DNA from: Kappaphycus alvarezii
Lineage: Eukaryota; Rhodophyta; Florideophyceae; Gigartinales; Solieriaceae
Direction: 5' to 3'
Length of the DNA stretch: 64,000 nucleotides
Assembly (NCBI GenBank): GCA_002205965.3
Contig: NADL03000466.1
Location: forward strand, 620,001 to 684,000
Shown here: positions 1 to 13,623 of the stretch, one piece after another
Layout: each line of letters opens with the position of its first letter
How positions within the stretch are numbered: the stretch's first letter is position 1
Position numbers and translations under genes: made by a program
The notes under the pieces: model-generated
Seen by the model: the letters and a program-made list of their open reading frames with translations, nothing else
Database searches by the model: none
Told to the model about the DNA's origin: nothing

Positions 1-3000
1 ACGAATATCTCAGAAGAGACTTGCAGGTCCTATTTTTCCTTTTCAACATTTTAAACTTCTCTCATACATAAGATGCACAATATCGCTTCTCTTAAACTAT
101 GCCGTCACCACCGCATTTGTGCCTGACCATGTCTTGCAAGGTTACAGCAGCTACGACCGGAGCATTATATTTTATAAAAGAATAATTATGTAAGGTTCGC
201 TGAGCACAGACTGCAGCATACCCGTCCTCTCTTACGCTTTCTTTGTCATTCACAAAATATTCTCTGCTATTGCACAGCTTAGTGTAGCAGGCATACTCAA
301 TTGGGAGATGGGACAAGATTACTCTATGCATGTGTACAGTAACACAGAACAAAACTAGACTTTAGGTACTCCTTAATGTTTAATAGTTTTTAGTAATTTC
401 TTTATTTTACTGTATTAAATTCAGTTGAAATAATTTTACTCTTTTGAAGAACATACAAGAAATCGTCAAAATTGAATTCTCTCTGGAGAACCATTGATCG
501 TACCGCAACACAAACTGCATCTACAATAATAAGTGCTGTGACAGACCTAACGCAGTATAAACTTACTTATGTTACATCCTCATCTTCTCCGTCTCCGTGT
601 AAAATACTGCTTTTTCATTTTTTTTCTCTTAACCGTTACTGAAAGGATAATCAAATTTATTGAAACATCTGCTCTACAAAAAACTATTGAGATGCACCTG
701 AACATTACATTAGCGTTCTGCAGTTCTAATTGTACCATTCGTATTTCAAGGACACGGCAAATGTGCGGAACCGAAATTTTGTTTCGTAAAATATGTTTAC
801 GGATAATTGCTGAACACAAGATCATGCAGTGGAAGTTCATTCTTTACCATGCCCCTTACCTGTGCATAGATGTGCAGTATTATTTCCCAATATTCTAATT
901 TACTATACCTGCTACAAAATGAAACTGACAGCAGAATGTTTTTGATAGCTCATAAGTGTCGTGAACATAGCCGCCATTTTTGTTGAAGCTGGTTACTTTT
1001 GCACGAATACAGGAAGTTTACACAGGTAGAAAACTATTAATTTTCTTCTACGGAGCTACGTCTACCGTGAAAATCTTCTTAAAAGCGATTAATCCGATGA
1101 GAATGATGAGATGCTATGAAGTTGAAATATTAAAGGGTTTCTTAACTACGGATAATAGTCAAGAAATAAAGTAACTAAATTGTTTTCATGTCGGGAGATC
1201 CGGGAGGAATTCTTTTAAGCAAAAAACTATTAAATTGAATGAATGGTTCTATAACGCCCAAATATTTGGATAAATCGGAATAAAGTAAACAGTTGGTGAA
1301 TTCAACTTTCTGAACGCTTTTATTTGAAGTCGGTCACTAATTTTACTTCCCTTACGCTAATCGCACAATCAAGCAATAGAATTTTCTTTGTTTCAGGATA
1401 TAAAAAGAATGGGTAGATATTTATAATCTAGTGTTGAAACCTTAAAGCGCCAATTAATTAGGTAAACATTTAGGCATACATCATCCCGAGAGGTGTTTTA
1501 CAAAATACGCGTGGAGCAGTATGTGACATGTCAAATATGTAATGGAATGTGCGTATTAGCGGAAAGACTAGATATCAATACCGCCAGATGGATGTCATGA
1601 TCAGTAAAATTGCTCGCCTAAAAATAATCAAATACGAAACTCTTTGAATAACGGAAACCATTTAGAGCAATAAATGGGATAGATCAAAACGAGACTACAA
1701 TAGAATGAGCGCAGAGAATATTTCTGTGAATACTTAATTATTACCTTGCGATACTGCTATACTTTAAGAAAAACCGCATTAGAATGACACTTGTTGGGAT
1801 TACATATTGGTGATTATTTTGGTTCTTTTTTTGAGAGCGATGGTATGTTTGTACCGTCAATAATGAAAAACTGAATCTTATGGTGGCATTTTTGATTATA
1901 TCGTATTTCTCTAACTTCACATTTTTTATTTCCGCCCTGAAAAATTATACTGTTGGTTGGAGTAGGACCTAATTCTAAGTAATTCTTACCTAAATTGTAT
2001 TAAATTACAAGAAAATTTGGTGATCATTCTATAACATTAAGGTGCTTGAATGATTTCAAGTTTATTTTGAGCAGTTAATTTTATGTATTATTAATATTTT
2101 CAAAAAACTTCTGAGCTAGCTAGTTTCTGATTAATTCTTTATTAAGTGATATAGTTTTCGTCCGGAATAAGTGTTTTACTCAGTATTACGTGATATTGAA
2201 GTTATTCCATGGATATTTTGAGCAAATGTTTTAACATTAGATTTAAGTGCTTTTTGCGTTGGTCTGAGGGTTATTCATAAAAATTATTCAAAGTTTTTTC
2301 AGCAAAGTTTGTGAAGTTTCTTCTGAAACTTACTTTATTGCAAAAAAAATTATTGAAAACTTTTTAGAAAATTTAGGTGTACATAGATGATTTTATGAAA
2401 ACTTATGCTCTTTCATATGAATCTAGATCGTAAATGATTGATCTAACAGATTTTCTATTGATAAAAAAGTGACTGCAAATATGTCATGAATACCGACATT
2501 TAATGTCTATATTTGTATAAAATTTGGAGTATATTATATTTTAAGATACATTTGAAGTCCTAAAGGATCCTTTTTCGATTGTCCTGCCCTTTTCTGCTGA
2601 AGAAATCAAATATGTATAGCTTTACTTGTATGATGGTTTTCTAGAAAATCCTATGTACAAGTTGCCTTTTTTCGTTATTTGCTTCCAGGTGTATATATTT
2701 TTGATTCTTTCTAGAACCATGGTATAGTTTCGAGCTAACATTTTGCGGTTGATAGGTAAATTTTCTAGGCAAAGTCGTAACGTTTAACCCGTTTTTCAGA
2801 TGAATGAGACCGATGAACCAACGATCTTTTCAACGAAATACCGTTCTATAGTTACTTCGACTATGCATTTATGTACTTTGATTAAATAGCGGAGCTGATA
2901 CTCATTGTTTTCAGCTTTTAATCTAAGTGAGTTATCATTAACTTTGTATTTTTCGAGAATTCTCACAATTTATTTATAAAAAAACCGAAGCTGCAAGTTT

Positions 3001-5040
3001 CTGAAATAATACTCTACTTTTAGTGGAACAGAATTACATTCTCGAGACATAATTTTTCATAGGTCTATTTTTATTCATGTGAAGCTAAATAAAGCCATAG
3101 TTTTTGGGGAAAAACTATAGTCTTTTTCCGGATAATAAAAGTATATCAAAATATTCAGAAGCTCTACTTAATCATGTTGAATAAAAGAATGAAACCCAAC
3201 CAAAGAAAAAATCACACACAGTACGTTTTACGGAAAACCCCGTTTACAATTTATGTAAGCATCCAACATGGACGAACTATACTTCGCTGTGTCTATTTGA
3301 TAATGGTATTGTAAAAGGACGAGTTTCTTTAAATTTCTTTCGAGCATCTAGCAGAGGAGAGAAACTCTCCTAATCGAAGTATATTTTGTTTATCTTTTTG
3401 TTGTTCACAGAAAATAAAGGAGAAACTGCTTCAGAGCAATCCTTGTTTGCCTATGTGGCAGTGATCGGATAAAATGTATTTTCTTTTCATATTAGTTTAT
3501 GTACTGCTCCAACCAAAGAAAAGTTAAGAAATTAAGCAAAGAGAGAACTCAGTAGAATTAACAAGAGTACTACAAATCGTAATCATCAAAATTGTGCTCA
3601 TAAGATCACATTAAAAGTACCGCTACTAAGAGAAACACTTTCTATTCCTATTACTGTAAATGGTGATATTTGGGCCCCCTTCCGAAATTTGTTCTCACGT
3701 TCCCTGGTCACTATCAATTTCGACCATTTCCGTAATTGAAATCGCACTTCTCGGCAGATGTTTTTAGAAATAAGCTATGAGTGCTATGGAAGTAGTCAAT
3801 CTCTTATGCCGGAATATCACAGCGCCTGTTGTCATGAATTACTGTTTTCGTTCCTTACATGTAGTTGACTGAATCCAAAGAAAATTCAATCGAAAATATA
3901 TATTCCGTGACACGTTTACAATTCTTCAATCTTTTGAAGACATATGCAGTTACTTACCTTCGAACATGAGCCTAACCGTATGAAAAATCCCTAATTACCT
4001 TCGTCCATCGAAGTCATCATATATTTATTCCCTCTTCAAGCTTCTGGAATTGATTTATTTCCCCCAAAATAGTAATAGTATACAGCCTCACTCGAAATAT
4101 GATCTTTATATATCTCACGTGTGGGTCAAATGGCATCAACATGACCGCGGAGATAATGTCGTTAGTTCCAACCATGCCATTTATTATGAATAACTCGCTT
4201 GTAATCCCAGTGTAGCTGACCCGCTAGTTATTATTCACTTAGTCGTTATATATAAGGAAACGGTGCATAATATTTACGTCCCTTTTAATTTATTGGAACT
4301 ATTCTTTTCATATTTATAAGATTATCCATCATCGCTACCATATTTGCTCCAAAGACACAACTTTTTTACAGCTAAATTGGTACGGAAGCCATTTTTCAAA
4401 ACTTAAGGATTAAAGACTGTACTACGACAACGATAATCTAAATTAATGTTTTGTCAATATATGATCAGCCAAATACGTCTCTATTTCTTGTCTTTCGAAG
4501 TAATTGTGTCTGCATCACTGTATAAATATAATATATTTCCATAAAATTCAGATTCCGAACAAAGTGTAGAAAATATATATCACGATTTTAGTTTACATTA
4601 AATTTAGACAATTTTATTACACTGAAAATTGTCATGTTCTGTAATTCCACTGAGTAACAGAATGTTGAAAACAATATTTCATAATACGCTTGGCAAATTT
4701 TTGGAACAATTCTTATAAGAAAAGGAATAGTTCTCGGATAAGGACTAGCTTAAAATGATTAAGTCTAGCCTATAAATATATTGCTTGGCTGTTTTTCGAC
4801 AAAACATTATTTTCGACACAGTAGTTTGGTTTATATACGCAAAGACTAAACTAATATTCAACTTCCGCCGACTTCTAAAGCTCTTTAATCCTAAGTTGGC
4901 TGGGTACAACAATTAAAAATTACTGTAATCAAAACTTTGTGATATTTATACACCTAATTGTCTGTTGTACTTCGTTTTGGCGAAAATTCTAAAAACTACA
5001 TGATGGTCACTATCGTTCAAAAAAATTAGAGATTGCTCGT
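1..5040. other. AT-rich stretch without recognisable genes
   Basis: Very AT-rich, with only short, compositionally biased open frames on either strand. I see no domain, tandem repeat, LTR end or RNA gene. Ancient repeat remains beyond visual recognition are possible. Confidence 0.6.
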
Positions 5041-5046
5041 CAAGTG

Positions 5047-6566
5047 AACGCTTCTCGTGCAATGAATATGGCTGCTTTGGAGAGCTATTCGTAAGTAATG
5101 CGAAAATGTGGACACTGTGCGTATCTTCTTAATTGAGGGAGCTGAGATGAAGGAACAATGTATCAAGGAGGCTGAGCATTTATTCAAACAATGGAGGAAG
5201 GAGAAGAAGATACCAACTGATGCTACGTTAAAAAAGAGGAATTCTGCATGTCCGACATTTCGGAAAATGGAAGGTACTATAGAGTTTTTCCCTTTGTCCT
5301 AAGTTTCGAAGCTCTTTATGCTGAGCACGGACGGAAAACTGCTTCAGCAGATACTGCACATAAGTCTGCGGCTAGTCCGCAGACTTATGGGGCAACATTT
5401 GTCGTCACCTACGATACGAATATTCTCCCCCTACTTTTGCCATTTGCGTGCTTCATCGATGCTGAGTTCCATGAAAAATGGAAGACTTTATTTGAAGATT
5501 GTAAGAAGATTGATTTTTTCGACGTTCCAATGCGAACTACAATAGTGGATCAAGAGAAGAGCACAGGAAATGCATACGAGAGGTTTTAGAACACGCGAAA
5601 ATGTTCTTTGATCCTTTACATGTGAGGAAACATATGGGGTCTTAGCTTAGCACCATGATGGCAATTAGTATGTCGCTATATGATGACGTGTGTTGAATGC
5701 TCCAACCCAAGCTGCAGTTGATGAGATAGTGGCGCAGGAAAGCCAGGTACAAAATGAGGATCTGATCAAGTTAGAAAAATCAGAGCTGTACAAATCGTAC
5801 TTAAACCGGAGAGATACAAGAAGGACATATCAAGGTGCTCAAATTCACATTAGTGAGTCCCTGGGAAATCATATACGGTCCATAGAGCCACAGAAGATCC
5901 TGAATAAGGTAGTTCTAACGCAAAAATATAGTTTTTAAGTTTCCAGTCCCCGTCTCAATCGTACAGTAGTCCGGTCCCACTAAATATTGAGAACCAAATT
6001 GCAAGAATCATTACGAGAGCTCGAATCTATCAAGAAACGCTGAATTTTTGTGGTGTAACTGCGCATATGGAAGCAACCTTAACAAGTTGCACGGAGGTAT
6101 CAGTTCAGCGTCGCGTAACTCAGAGTGAGGAAGAACAACAGCCACTTAAGTGCTGTGGGTATTCTACCAATGATAATAGGCTTCTATGCCTGCATGGAAT
6201 ACCTGTATTATGCGAGAGAAATGGAGCTTCCAACACTCATCGCTTTATTCCATCTCAGCATTTGGTAAGCAACTAGAAGTCTCTCAATGAAATTTTTTCG
6301 TTCCCAATCCCAGCTCAATCAGATGTGGACTAAATTACTTCAAAGGCAAACCTTTTGGTCGTTTTGGGTGAGAACCTAAACATTTCTAAAGCATAGCCTC
6401 CACTATATGGACGCACAATTAAAAATAATGGAGCGGACCGGAAGGGGCGGCTTGAGCGTGGTTCTCAGCAAAGAAGAAGCGAAGCTATAATTGTTCTCTA
6501 TGCATTAAAGAAGGTCACGTTTCGACCCAATGCCAGGTTCGCCAGCTTTTTGGATATTTACAGTAG
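5047..6566 (+). pseudogene. MULE (Mutator-like) transposase, decayed
   Basis: Plus-strand pieces read as a MULE transposase in the correct order. Near 5340-5470 is DTAHKSAASPQTYGATFVV followed by ILPLLLPFACFIDAEFHEKW, the core strand region with the first catalytic Asp. TTIVDQEKS at about 5540 corresponds to the family's second Asp block (usually like ISDRHKS). Near 5690-5935 is a helical region with AVDEIV, ELYKSYL, and TYQGAQ followed by NHIRSIEP. In MULEs the GAQ position is normally GAE, so the catalytic Glu appears to be Gln here. A Cys/His cluster at about 6150-6230 resembles a degenerate SWIM finger. A perfect CX2CX4HX4C zinc knuckle (CSLCIKEGHVSTQC, 6492-6533) sits just before a stop. 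Frames change several times and stops interrupt the coding sense, so the copy is dead. No terminal inverted repeats were found. The family call rests on motif order; a CCHC knuckle alone would also fit a gag. Confidence 0.72.
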
Positions 6567-6569
6567 TAT

Positions 6570-9180
6570 ACGTATTTAATTCCGTTTATTTCTAATGTTC
6601 AGAACAGAAGTGTTGCATGTTCTACCTTTTTTTTGTGTATTTTGTTTAATCGTACTGATCAGTGCTCACTCTTAAGATCCCTAGCTGCTCCAATGAAATC
6701 ACCCTTTAAATGACCAATGTCATCCCCAAGTTCTAGAGTGGCCTGTTTTGTCACCTTGAAGTGGTGAAAATCATTCCGCATTTCAATCAAAGAAGACAAA
6801 TTCTTCTATTGTATTTTTCTCCATTTTCAATTCACCGCTGACATAACCCTAAAATTATTCCTGCCACCTCTCTTTCAATCCAAGTCCGAACTCTTTCCCA
6901 TGAATTGTTCTAAACATGAAAGCAGTCATCTCCTAATCTCAAGATTTAGGCAATTTTGAAATGCATGTATTTCTGAAAGCAGTGAAAAAAATTTTGGGAT
7001 TATTATGAACAGGTTAGTACTATGACAGATTTAAATTCATAGCCAACCCATCTAAATTTAAATCTTCTCCTGTTTAATTCTGAAAATTTTCCGCCCTTAT
7101 GCTTGGCTTTTTAATCAGTTTTCAAAGAATGAAGGACAATAAAACATCTTTTCAGTCCGTTCATATACGGCCCTATTTTTATCGACAAAAATATTGACTG
7201 TATACAAGAAAATACTATTTAAGCGTTCTTTATTAGATTCACTGCTTCAAAAATATCTGAAAATATTTCCAATTTATTTCATTTTATGAAATAAGTTGAT
7301 AATTTCATAAAAACCCGAAAAACAGCAACGGGGGACGTTCCATTTCGAGTCAATTACATTTCGACAGATCTTCAAGAATGTTTCCGCTTCATATCTATCT
7401 TTTTAAGGACAAATTTGACCTAATCTGGATAAAAATCTTCAAAACAAAAGATGGTTTGCTTTAAAAAAATGACGGTTTTTTAGTGGAAGAACAGCAATCT
7501 TCTGAATTCACTAAAAGATATTAGGGTAACCCATTTTAGCTGGTTTTGATTTTTCCATCATATCCAATACCTACTTTTGTATTCCTACTTACTTCGGAAG
7601 AAAATTACGAGATGCTTCATCTTATGACATATACAAAGACTTGTACGAGTTATTTTAAAATTAAACTTTTCCAAATGAAGCCAATGTTAATAATTTGAGA
7701 AATATTAATATTTTCATCGCTATTCAAGCAGAGATTTTTCTTCAAACTAAAGGACTACATATAATCAAAATTATGGACTAATGAAACCGATATAAGACTA
7801 AAGCTTGCGCATTCGTACTAAAATAGAACATGTTTACATTTTGTTGAGAAAATGTTTACATCTTGAATGGTAATGTTCCCACATTTGACCTTGAAGATAG
7901 CTGATAGTTAAATTATGCTATTTCAAACACATTAGTAGTATCATTTCATGCTAAACGGATCTGGGTTCCGTTTCTAGTTAAAATTTCTAAATCTTCCGCA
8001 ACCCGCAACATTTTTTACTAACTTATTCTGTCAAAGCTGTCAATTTGTCAAAGCTGTAGATTTCCGAATAATTTAAAAAAAACGCAAAAAGTTCTCCCAA
8101 AAATGTAAGCTTGTGTACTATACCTTACCTTGCGTGCTTTACAATCCACATTTTTAGTTCGGTTTTTTCAATAGACAAAGTCCTTTATTGACGTTTTTCT
8201 TCGTAATACAAATTTTCAAGAAAACTTTTGGTTCTGCTTTATAATTTTAGATTTTACTTATTATAAAATTATAGATTCTGAAATTTCGATTTTATTTATT
8301 ATAAAAAGTAAAAATATAGAATTTAAAATGCCCAATTTAGAAATATTTAGATCTCCTGGAATAAAAAACAATTGAGATTATAACAAATTCTGGAGATCAT
8401 TTCATCTTGATCGGCTAAAAGAAGAGTTCATCAAAAGACGAAAGGAAATATTCATATATGTACTAGTCATTGAAAAACTCGATAAAGAAAGACAGCCCAA
8501 GTTTGCTCATTGACTGCTTCGAAATATTAAGTGTTCCATATAAGAAATCTTCTTAGCCATGATATATTTTTACGGTTAATTATGATGTTTATAATTACCA
8601 CTTTTAAATTAAGCAGTGTGAAAATGCTTTCTCAAAATCTTCAGAGCCCTTCAATGAGAAGAAAGATATAAATAGTTTCTATTATTCATTAAAAAGTATT
8701 CGAACTATCTGCCAATATTAATGATCCTTTTCAAAGCTACGAAATTTAAATGGAAAGATTAGGATATAAATTCGAAGCCAATTAAATACCAAAGTTTTAT
8801 TATTTTACACAACTGCAGGTTTCAGTAGGTTCTCCTTTTTCCTATTATTTTTTTTCTAATGCAGTATAGGTAAGTTGTGACGTCTGTTAAAGCTTCAAAT
8901 GAGAAATAGTAAAATCTAAATTCACGTTTTTGGTATATTCATAGAGTCTATCGAAAACTGCTTCACTTTTTTCTGAAAATGTGATGTACAGATATCCCGG
9001 ATCAATAGTAAGAAATCGAAAAAAATAAAAATTTAAAAATGAGAAGAAAATTTATTCCATGGGTTTCGAAGAACACTTATTTGATTTCAAAACACTCACA
9101 TTTGACACTTACATATGTTCTTTGATTTCCGACGATCCGACCGAGTACCTAACACAAGTCTATTGTTAATGTAAATGAAC
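6570..9180. other. AT-rich stretch without recognisable genes
   Basis: Low-complexity AT-rich sequence with many homopolymer runs and no open frame of note on either strand. Nothing in it could be assigned. Confidence 0.55.
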
Positions 9181-9189
9181 GTGTATCCG

Positions 9190-9560
9190 GTCGTTTGACC
9201 CATGATGTGTTACTTTTCGGTTAAAAGATGAACAATTCTCGTTTTAAACAATGTCTTTGTCATTCAATAATGGTGGATTCACAAATTTGTGTCAATATTA
9301 CTGTTTTTGAATCATATCATAAACAACTATTTGCTGTGCAAAACTCGTGAGATCTTTCGAAGTTCGCCATATCTTCTGCTTTTACTCTTTTCACTGATTC
9401 AGCCTTTATACTAATGGATATAGAGCATTAATATCTTATCACGGTTATACGTCAGGTTTCATTTCTCAATTAAAGTAGCGGTACAGAACCGAATTTACCG
9501 TCTTGAAAGACCTACTGCCAAGAAAATTCTTTAGAGTCACAAAAAAACCAATAGAAAATG
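9190..9560 (+). pseudogene. Degenerate relative of the 10.8-kb ORF
   Basis: This stretch aligns by eye with 10920-11170 in the same orientation. Shared stretches include gaatcata, ccatatcttct, the gcattaat region and a following GAAgGAcCTACTG block. Coding sense is lost here. It is the older member of a pair about 1.6 kb apart. Confidence 0.4.
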
Positions 9561-10726
9561 ATTAAACGAAGATATGGTATGAAAATTCTGTAAATAGTAA
9601 AATTGCAGCAGTGAGTTTCTTTTGGATCCCGTCAACCATATAATATATGCAGTTTGGTGTTGATGATTTTTTTTAGAATTTTTAAATCGCTTCTGACATC
9701 CTATTGTATTCATTTAAGTTATTTTATGATTAGTTGTATTTTTTTCATGAGGCATTAATTATTATCAGTCAGAATCTGTCAAAAATCTTGCGTAAATGAA
9801 TTAGGAAGTCTTGCACAGTTTGAACACAGATGCAGTCTCATAAATCTGAAAGGTTGCGTACATGTTTCCGGGTAGGTGTGAACATTCTAATATTTCAAGA
9901 CTATATACGGATATAGCAGAAATGTCCTATCTTCAAATTTGATCTAAATAGATCGTTTTGCAGAGATTTGGTATTTAAAAGGTTAATGTAGACATATTTT
10001 AACTCTGATTAAAATTTTATAGTCGATAAAATTACATAATAAGATCTAAAAACTCATGAATAGCACTAATATTTTTGACTTTCTGCTTGTTATTTCTATA
10101 CCTTGCACTATTTTATAACTGTATGTTTAATAATTTCTAACAAAAAGATAAATTCTGCTGGCCTTACACATAAAATTTCATGGCCTTTTGCAGATATCAT
10201 ATTCTGGAACTACACAGAACTGGTCATTTTTGAGTTTTCATCCAAAGTAGTGATATTACCACATTTTGACATCTGCATCTTAATAGTTTGTTAGCAAGGA
10301 CTTCTTGCAAATTAAAACGGCTAAAGAAATATAATAAGACAATACAAACCTTTTATAAGTTTTTATTTAAACATGGTTACTTATTCAAGTTTCCAGAGAT
10401 TCGAAACGATTGAATCAAGAATTATATGTGGAACTAATTATATTCTGTGATGAAATAATCAAGAAGGTACACTTTCATTGGACGCTTTACATTTATATGT
10501 ATTAAATTATAATGGTAACTATAATTGACCCTTTATTTATTTGTCCGGTTTCCAACATCCAGCCATAAAACTCAACAGCATTTTAGAGTGTCAAGAACAA
10601 TAAAAAATAAGAATATCGCATTCAATAATGATAGAAAATGTTAGTGGCATAATATAATATAAAAAATAATATTGACTGTTATAAAAGAAACGTGCTAAGA
10701 AACTGCGCCTTTGACTGCAAGAATAA

Positions 10727-11074
10727 ACCATCCTTCAATATATTTCTTGGATCCAAATAAATTTCGGAAATGTCCCACTTGGCACACATAACTGGCATGA
10801 GTCCCTTTTGAACGGAAATGAGTTTCTGAGTAAGTATCTCAGGTATGATGGGCTGCTTTCTGATCGAAAGACACATATTTTTCGCTTCAAAGATTCTGTT
10901 CCTCAGTATCTACGAGTCGCTTTGAAAACACGTATCGAGAGTACTATAGTCGAATCATACGCCAAAGAAGGATTTGACGTGTACAGCTTTGAGGAGCTGT
11001 CGAGGTACTCCATATCTTCTACTCTTAGCGTTTTCATTGAAGGATACGAAGCATTAATTTGTCCCCAGGATTAA
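10727..11074 (+). CDS. Unrecognised ORF fragment, possibly gag-like
   Basis: An open plus-strand frame reads through to a stop at 11074. No ATG is evident near its left end, so it is probably a fragment or exon. Visible text includes NWHESLLNGNEFLSKYLRY, then KDSVPQYLRVALKTRIES, IVESYAKEGFDVYSFEEL and SSTLSVFIEGYEALI. The spacing of short amphipathic helices resembles the C-terminal part of a gag capsid domain, but no diagnostic motif or zinc knuckle follows, so this is a guess. A decayed relative lies at 9190-9560. A weak resemblance (IVESY versus IVETY) is seen in a short ORF at 63714-63920. Function unknown. Confidence 0.35.
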   Translation, partial: TILQYISWIQINFGNVPLGTHNWHESLLNGNEFLSKYLRYDGLLSDRKTHIFRFKDSVPQYLRVALKTRIESTIVESYAKEGFDVYSFEELSRYSISSTLSVFIEGYEALICPQD

Positions 11075-11760
11075 AGTGAACCTTTAAGTTCCAAATGAAA
11101 GAAGTGAAGATAAATATAAACTATCCTCTTGAAGGATCTACTGACCTCAAAACTTGCGTGGACCATGGAGGACTGTATATATAATATACACGAAAACACA
11201 GTGATATGCCTTTAAATCGTGGTATAATGTCAGAAAACTGTTTCAGTGAGTTTCTTAAGACTAATTTAGTATTAGATGGTTATAGTTAGCTAGCATTGTG
11301 TTTCATTAATATGCTTTTTTCGTTTTTATTATTCAAAGAAAATATTTTCCATTCTAGACTCATTCTTGACTGCTACAAATCATTTCTTTCCTAATCTTGA
11401 ATCGCTTCGATTTTTTTATGTCATTAATGTAGCGATTAAAGTACGAAGATAAATTTTAACCGCCCCAAGGATATAATTTGAAAGAAAATTCTCTTGATGA
11501 AAAGTTTGAATGAAAATATTTTCTTTTTTGTAATAACTGATGAATAATTCTTCGTTATGTAAACATATTGACACCTTCAAGTCTTTAAGGGAAGATTGGA
11601 GACTTTCCTTCTTCTATGATAACTTACAGATGTGATAAACGTGGAATAAAAAAGGCCATTAATTCTCAAACAGAACTAATCAGACCACTTCTTTCCGAAT
11701 TGGCTATTACTCCACAAAAAAGCCCCGGAATTTTCGTCTAGTTCCTATTTGATAAATAGT

Positions 11761-11900
11761 CGGGAAATCAATGCGCAGAAAGCTCACATCATCAGAGAAA
11801 TAGTCTGTTTGCAAAATATCACATCTATCGACAACAGCAATCCAATATTATTTACCGATAAACAGCCATTGGTTCCATCATGATACCTAAAATCACCCAT
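11761..11900 (+). mobile_element. Possible Copia RNase H remnant
   Basis: One plus-strand frame contains AHIIREIVCLQNI and then PILFTDKQPLV. This resembles the Ty1/Copia RNase H region (AREIVWLQNLL ... TDNQ). It is short, isolated and old, and no LTR was found near it. Confidence 0.35.
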
Positions 11901-12579
11901 ATGAGCCCATATGATGCTGTATCCTGAACAACTTCTGTAACAGAAGCAGCTGCAATTCTGCAATCCAACTATTAAGTAGCTTATGAACTTCTCGCACCCT
12001 GCAATCCTGCTAAAATCATTTCTTATGTTAGAACGCGATCAAATACCTTGAGCGCTAAATATACGCATACTAGAACAAATCCGTTACCTCAGCGTGCCGA
12101 ACAACAATCAGGTAATTCTATTTAGATCAGTCCAAAAGCTCTTAAACATCTCGATATAGACCATAGAGACGATCAAGATTGCCTCTATTCGCTTGCTTAA
12201 AACTCTGTCCAGATCGCTTACATGCTAGTCGAAAACATTGTTACCATGAGTTCATCCGTTTACTTAAGCTTTATGACAAGAAAATGGTAATAGAAGACTT
12301 GAACGTAAATTCTATTGTATCATCTCTGATATTGAATATACGACAAAACCTGTGAGTATTAGGTTTCAAAAGATGTTCAATACACCAACGGACCTAAACC
12401 TTTGTCTACAAATATAAAAATACATCAGCCTCACCAACTAAAGAGCAGGAGACTCATCCACTCTCCGCAATGAGATGAGCACAATATCTGCAAGTCCTAC
12501 GAAAAATATTCCAAGCATTGCCCGCCGTACCTCGTACTAGGCATTCAAAAAATTTAGCTTCTCTTAAGCGAGAAACTGG

Positions 12580-12955
12580 AGATATTACCTTTACACACAG
12601 AAATTCCCCCCCTCTACGCTTCTCTGCTCACAACCTTTTCTTTTTTTCCTCACTTCACTTTCCTTTTCCTTTGCGTCACGAATTTTACATTTCTTTATAC
12701 GCTTTTTCCTTTTTCCCTTTTCTCTTTTAAAAGCGGTTAACCTCCCCTTTGATGGTAATTCTTTTGGTCTCCTCTGTTTATTTGATCTTTTTCCGCCCCT
12801 AAACACCTTCTTCCTCAATCATTATTTCTACACACGATTTTCGCCATAAATCACCCCTTTTAAGGCGGTTTCACTAAATCCCACTACAGGACCAATTTCA
12901 TCTATTTTTTTGATTCAGCGGGACTATCAGCCTGAACCTTTTGGTGCTATTTAAA
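12580..12955 (+). promoter_or_regulatory. Pyrimidine-rich upstream region and TATA box of ORF-X copy A
   Basis: A long C/T-rich tract (about 12600-12830) leads to TATTTAAA at 12948-12955, 83 bases before the ATG at 13038. The same box, with similar flanking sequence (GATAG/ACTATC-like, then CCTG...G-CTATTTAAAC), lies upstream of ORF-X copy B on the other strand. That conservation is the main reason for calling it a promoter. Confidence 0.5.
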
Positions 12956-13037
12956 CACGGCGATCGTCGTCTGAAATTTTTCTTCGTCCCTACAGCAACA
13001 GAGACTCGCCAAACAACTACCCCTCTTGACATCTATC

Positions 13038-13623
13038 ATGCACCGACTACCTCCTTCTTGTCCAACTGACAATCCCCGTCACCCGCGCCCCATCCACGTA
13101 TCTCCTTTATTCCCTCCTGGCCCAATATACGTCGAGGATTACATCCATCGTCAAACCGGGAAAGGTTTGGCGAAGCTCATTGCTCGTCACCTCGTGGAGA
13201 TCGAAGCGCAGCAATCGGTAGTGGGGACTCTGGGGAGGAGGATGATAAGGCAGGAGAGTGCCTCGAGGAGTTTGTGGCCTCAGAGCCGGCTTACGGGATG
13301 TAACGAGGTAAGGCCGAGGACGAGTCTTGAGAGGAAGAAGAATAATAATAAGTCAGCAAGGAAGGAGAAGAAGATGAGGAGACCGCAGATGAAGAAAGAG
13401 GTCACTAACCGTTTAATATGAGAGGTGAAAGAATGAACTAGTTAGACCAGGTAGTCATGTCCATGGACCGGGTTGGAGGGGATTCAGGTAGTTTTATTCT
13501 TTGCATGAAAGGGCAGACAATTTTGGGCCAATGGCAAGTATATGTGGGGAGTACATAGGTACTTATGATGTCTTAAGGGAAGCTTTAGGTTCTAATCTAG
13601 AGGATGAAGATTTCGAGGAGTAG
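13038..13623 (+). pseudogene. ORF-X copy A, LTR-linked acidic protein (broken)
   Basis: This fossil ORF belongs to a family found three times in the window, each just 5' of the same type of LTR. The N-terminus is Pro-rich (MHRLPPSCPTDNPRHPRP). It is followed by a basic helical box, VEDYIHRQTGKGLAKLIARH, corresponding to AEDYLRRQTKKKIIEFVRKL of copy B. An acidic Glu/Asp stretch and a LDQVVMSM segment (copy B: MDQVVPTL) come next. The C-terminus, YDVLREALGSNLEDED, corresponds to MDILEELFGSDLEN of copy B. The last codons merge into a purine-rich run (gaggagtagaaaaga) before LTR sequence. The copy is broken, with a few breaks, and old. The basic plus acidic layout would suit a nucleic-acid-binding or transactivating protein, but that is inference; I recognise no named family. 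Confidence 0.55.

Noticed and set aside
12591-12818. Lys/Arg-rich minus-strand ORF
   Set aside because: Artefact of the pyrimidine-rich tract upstream of ORF-X copy A.
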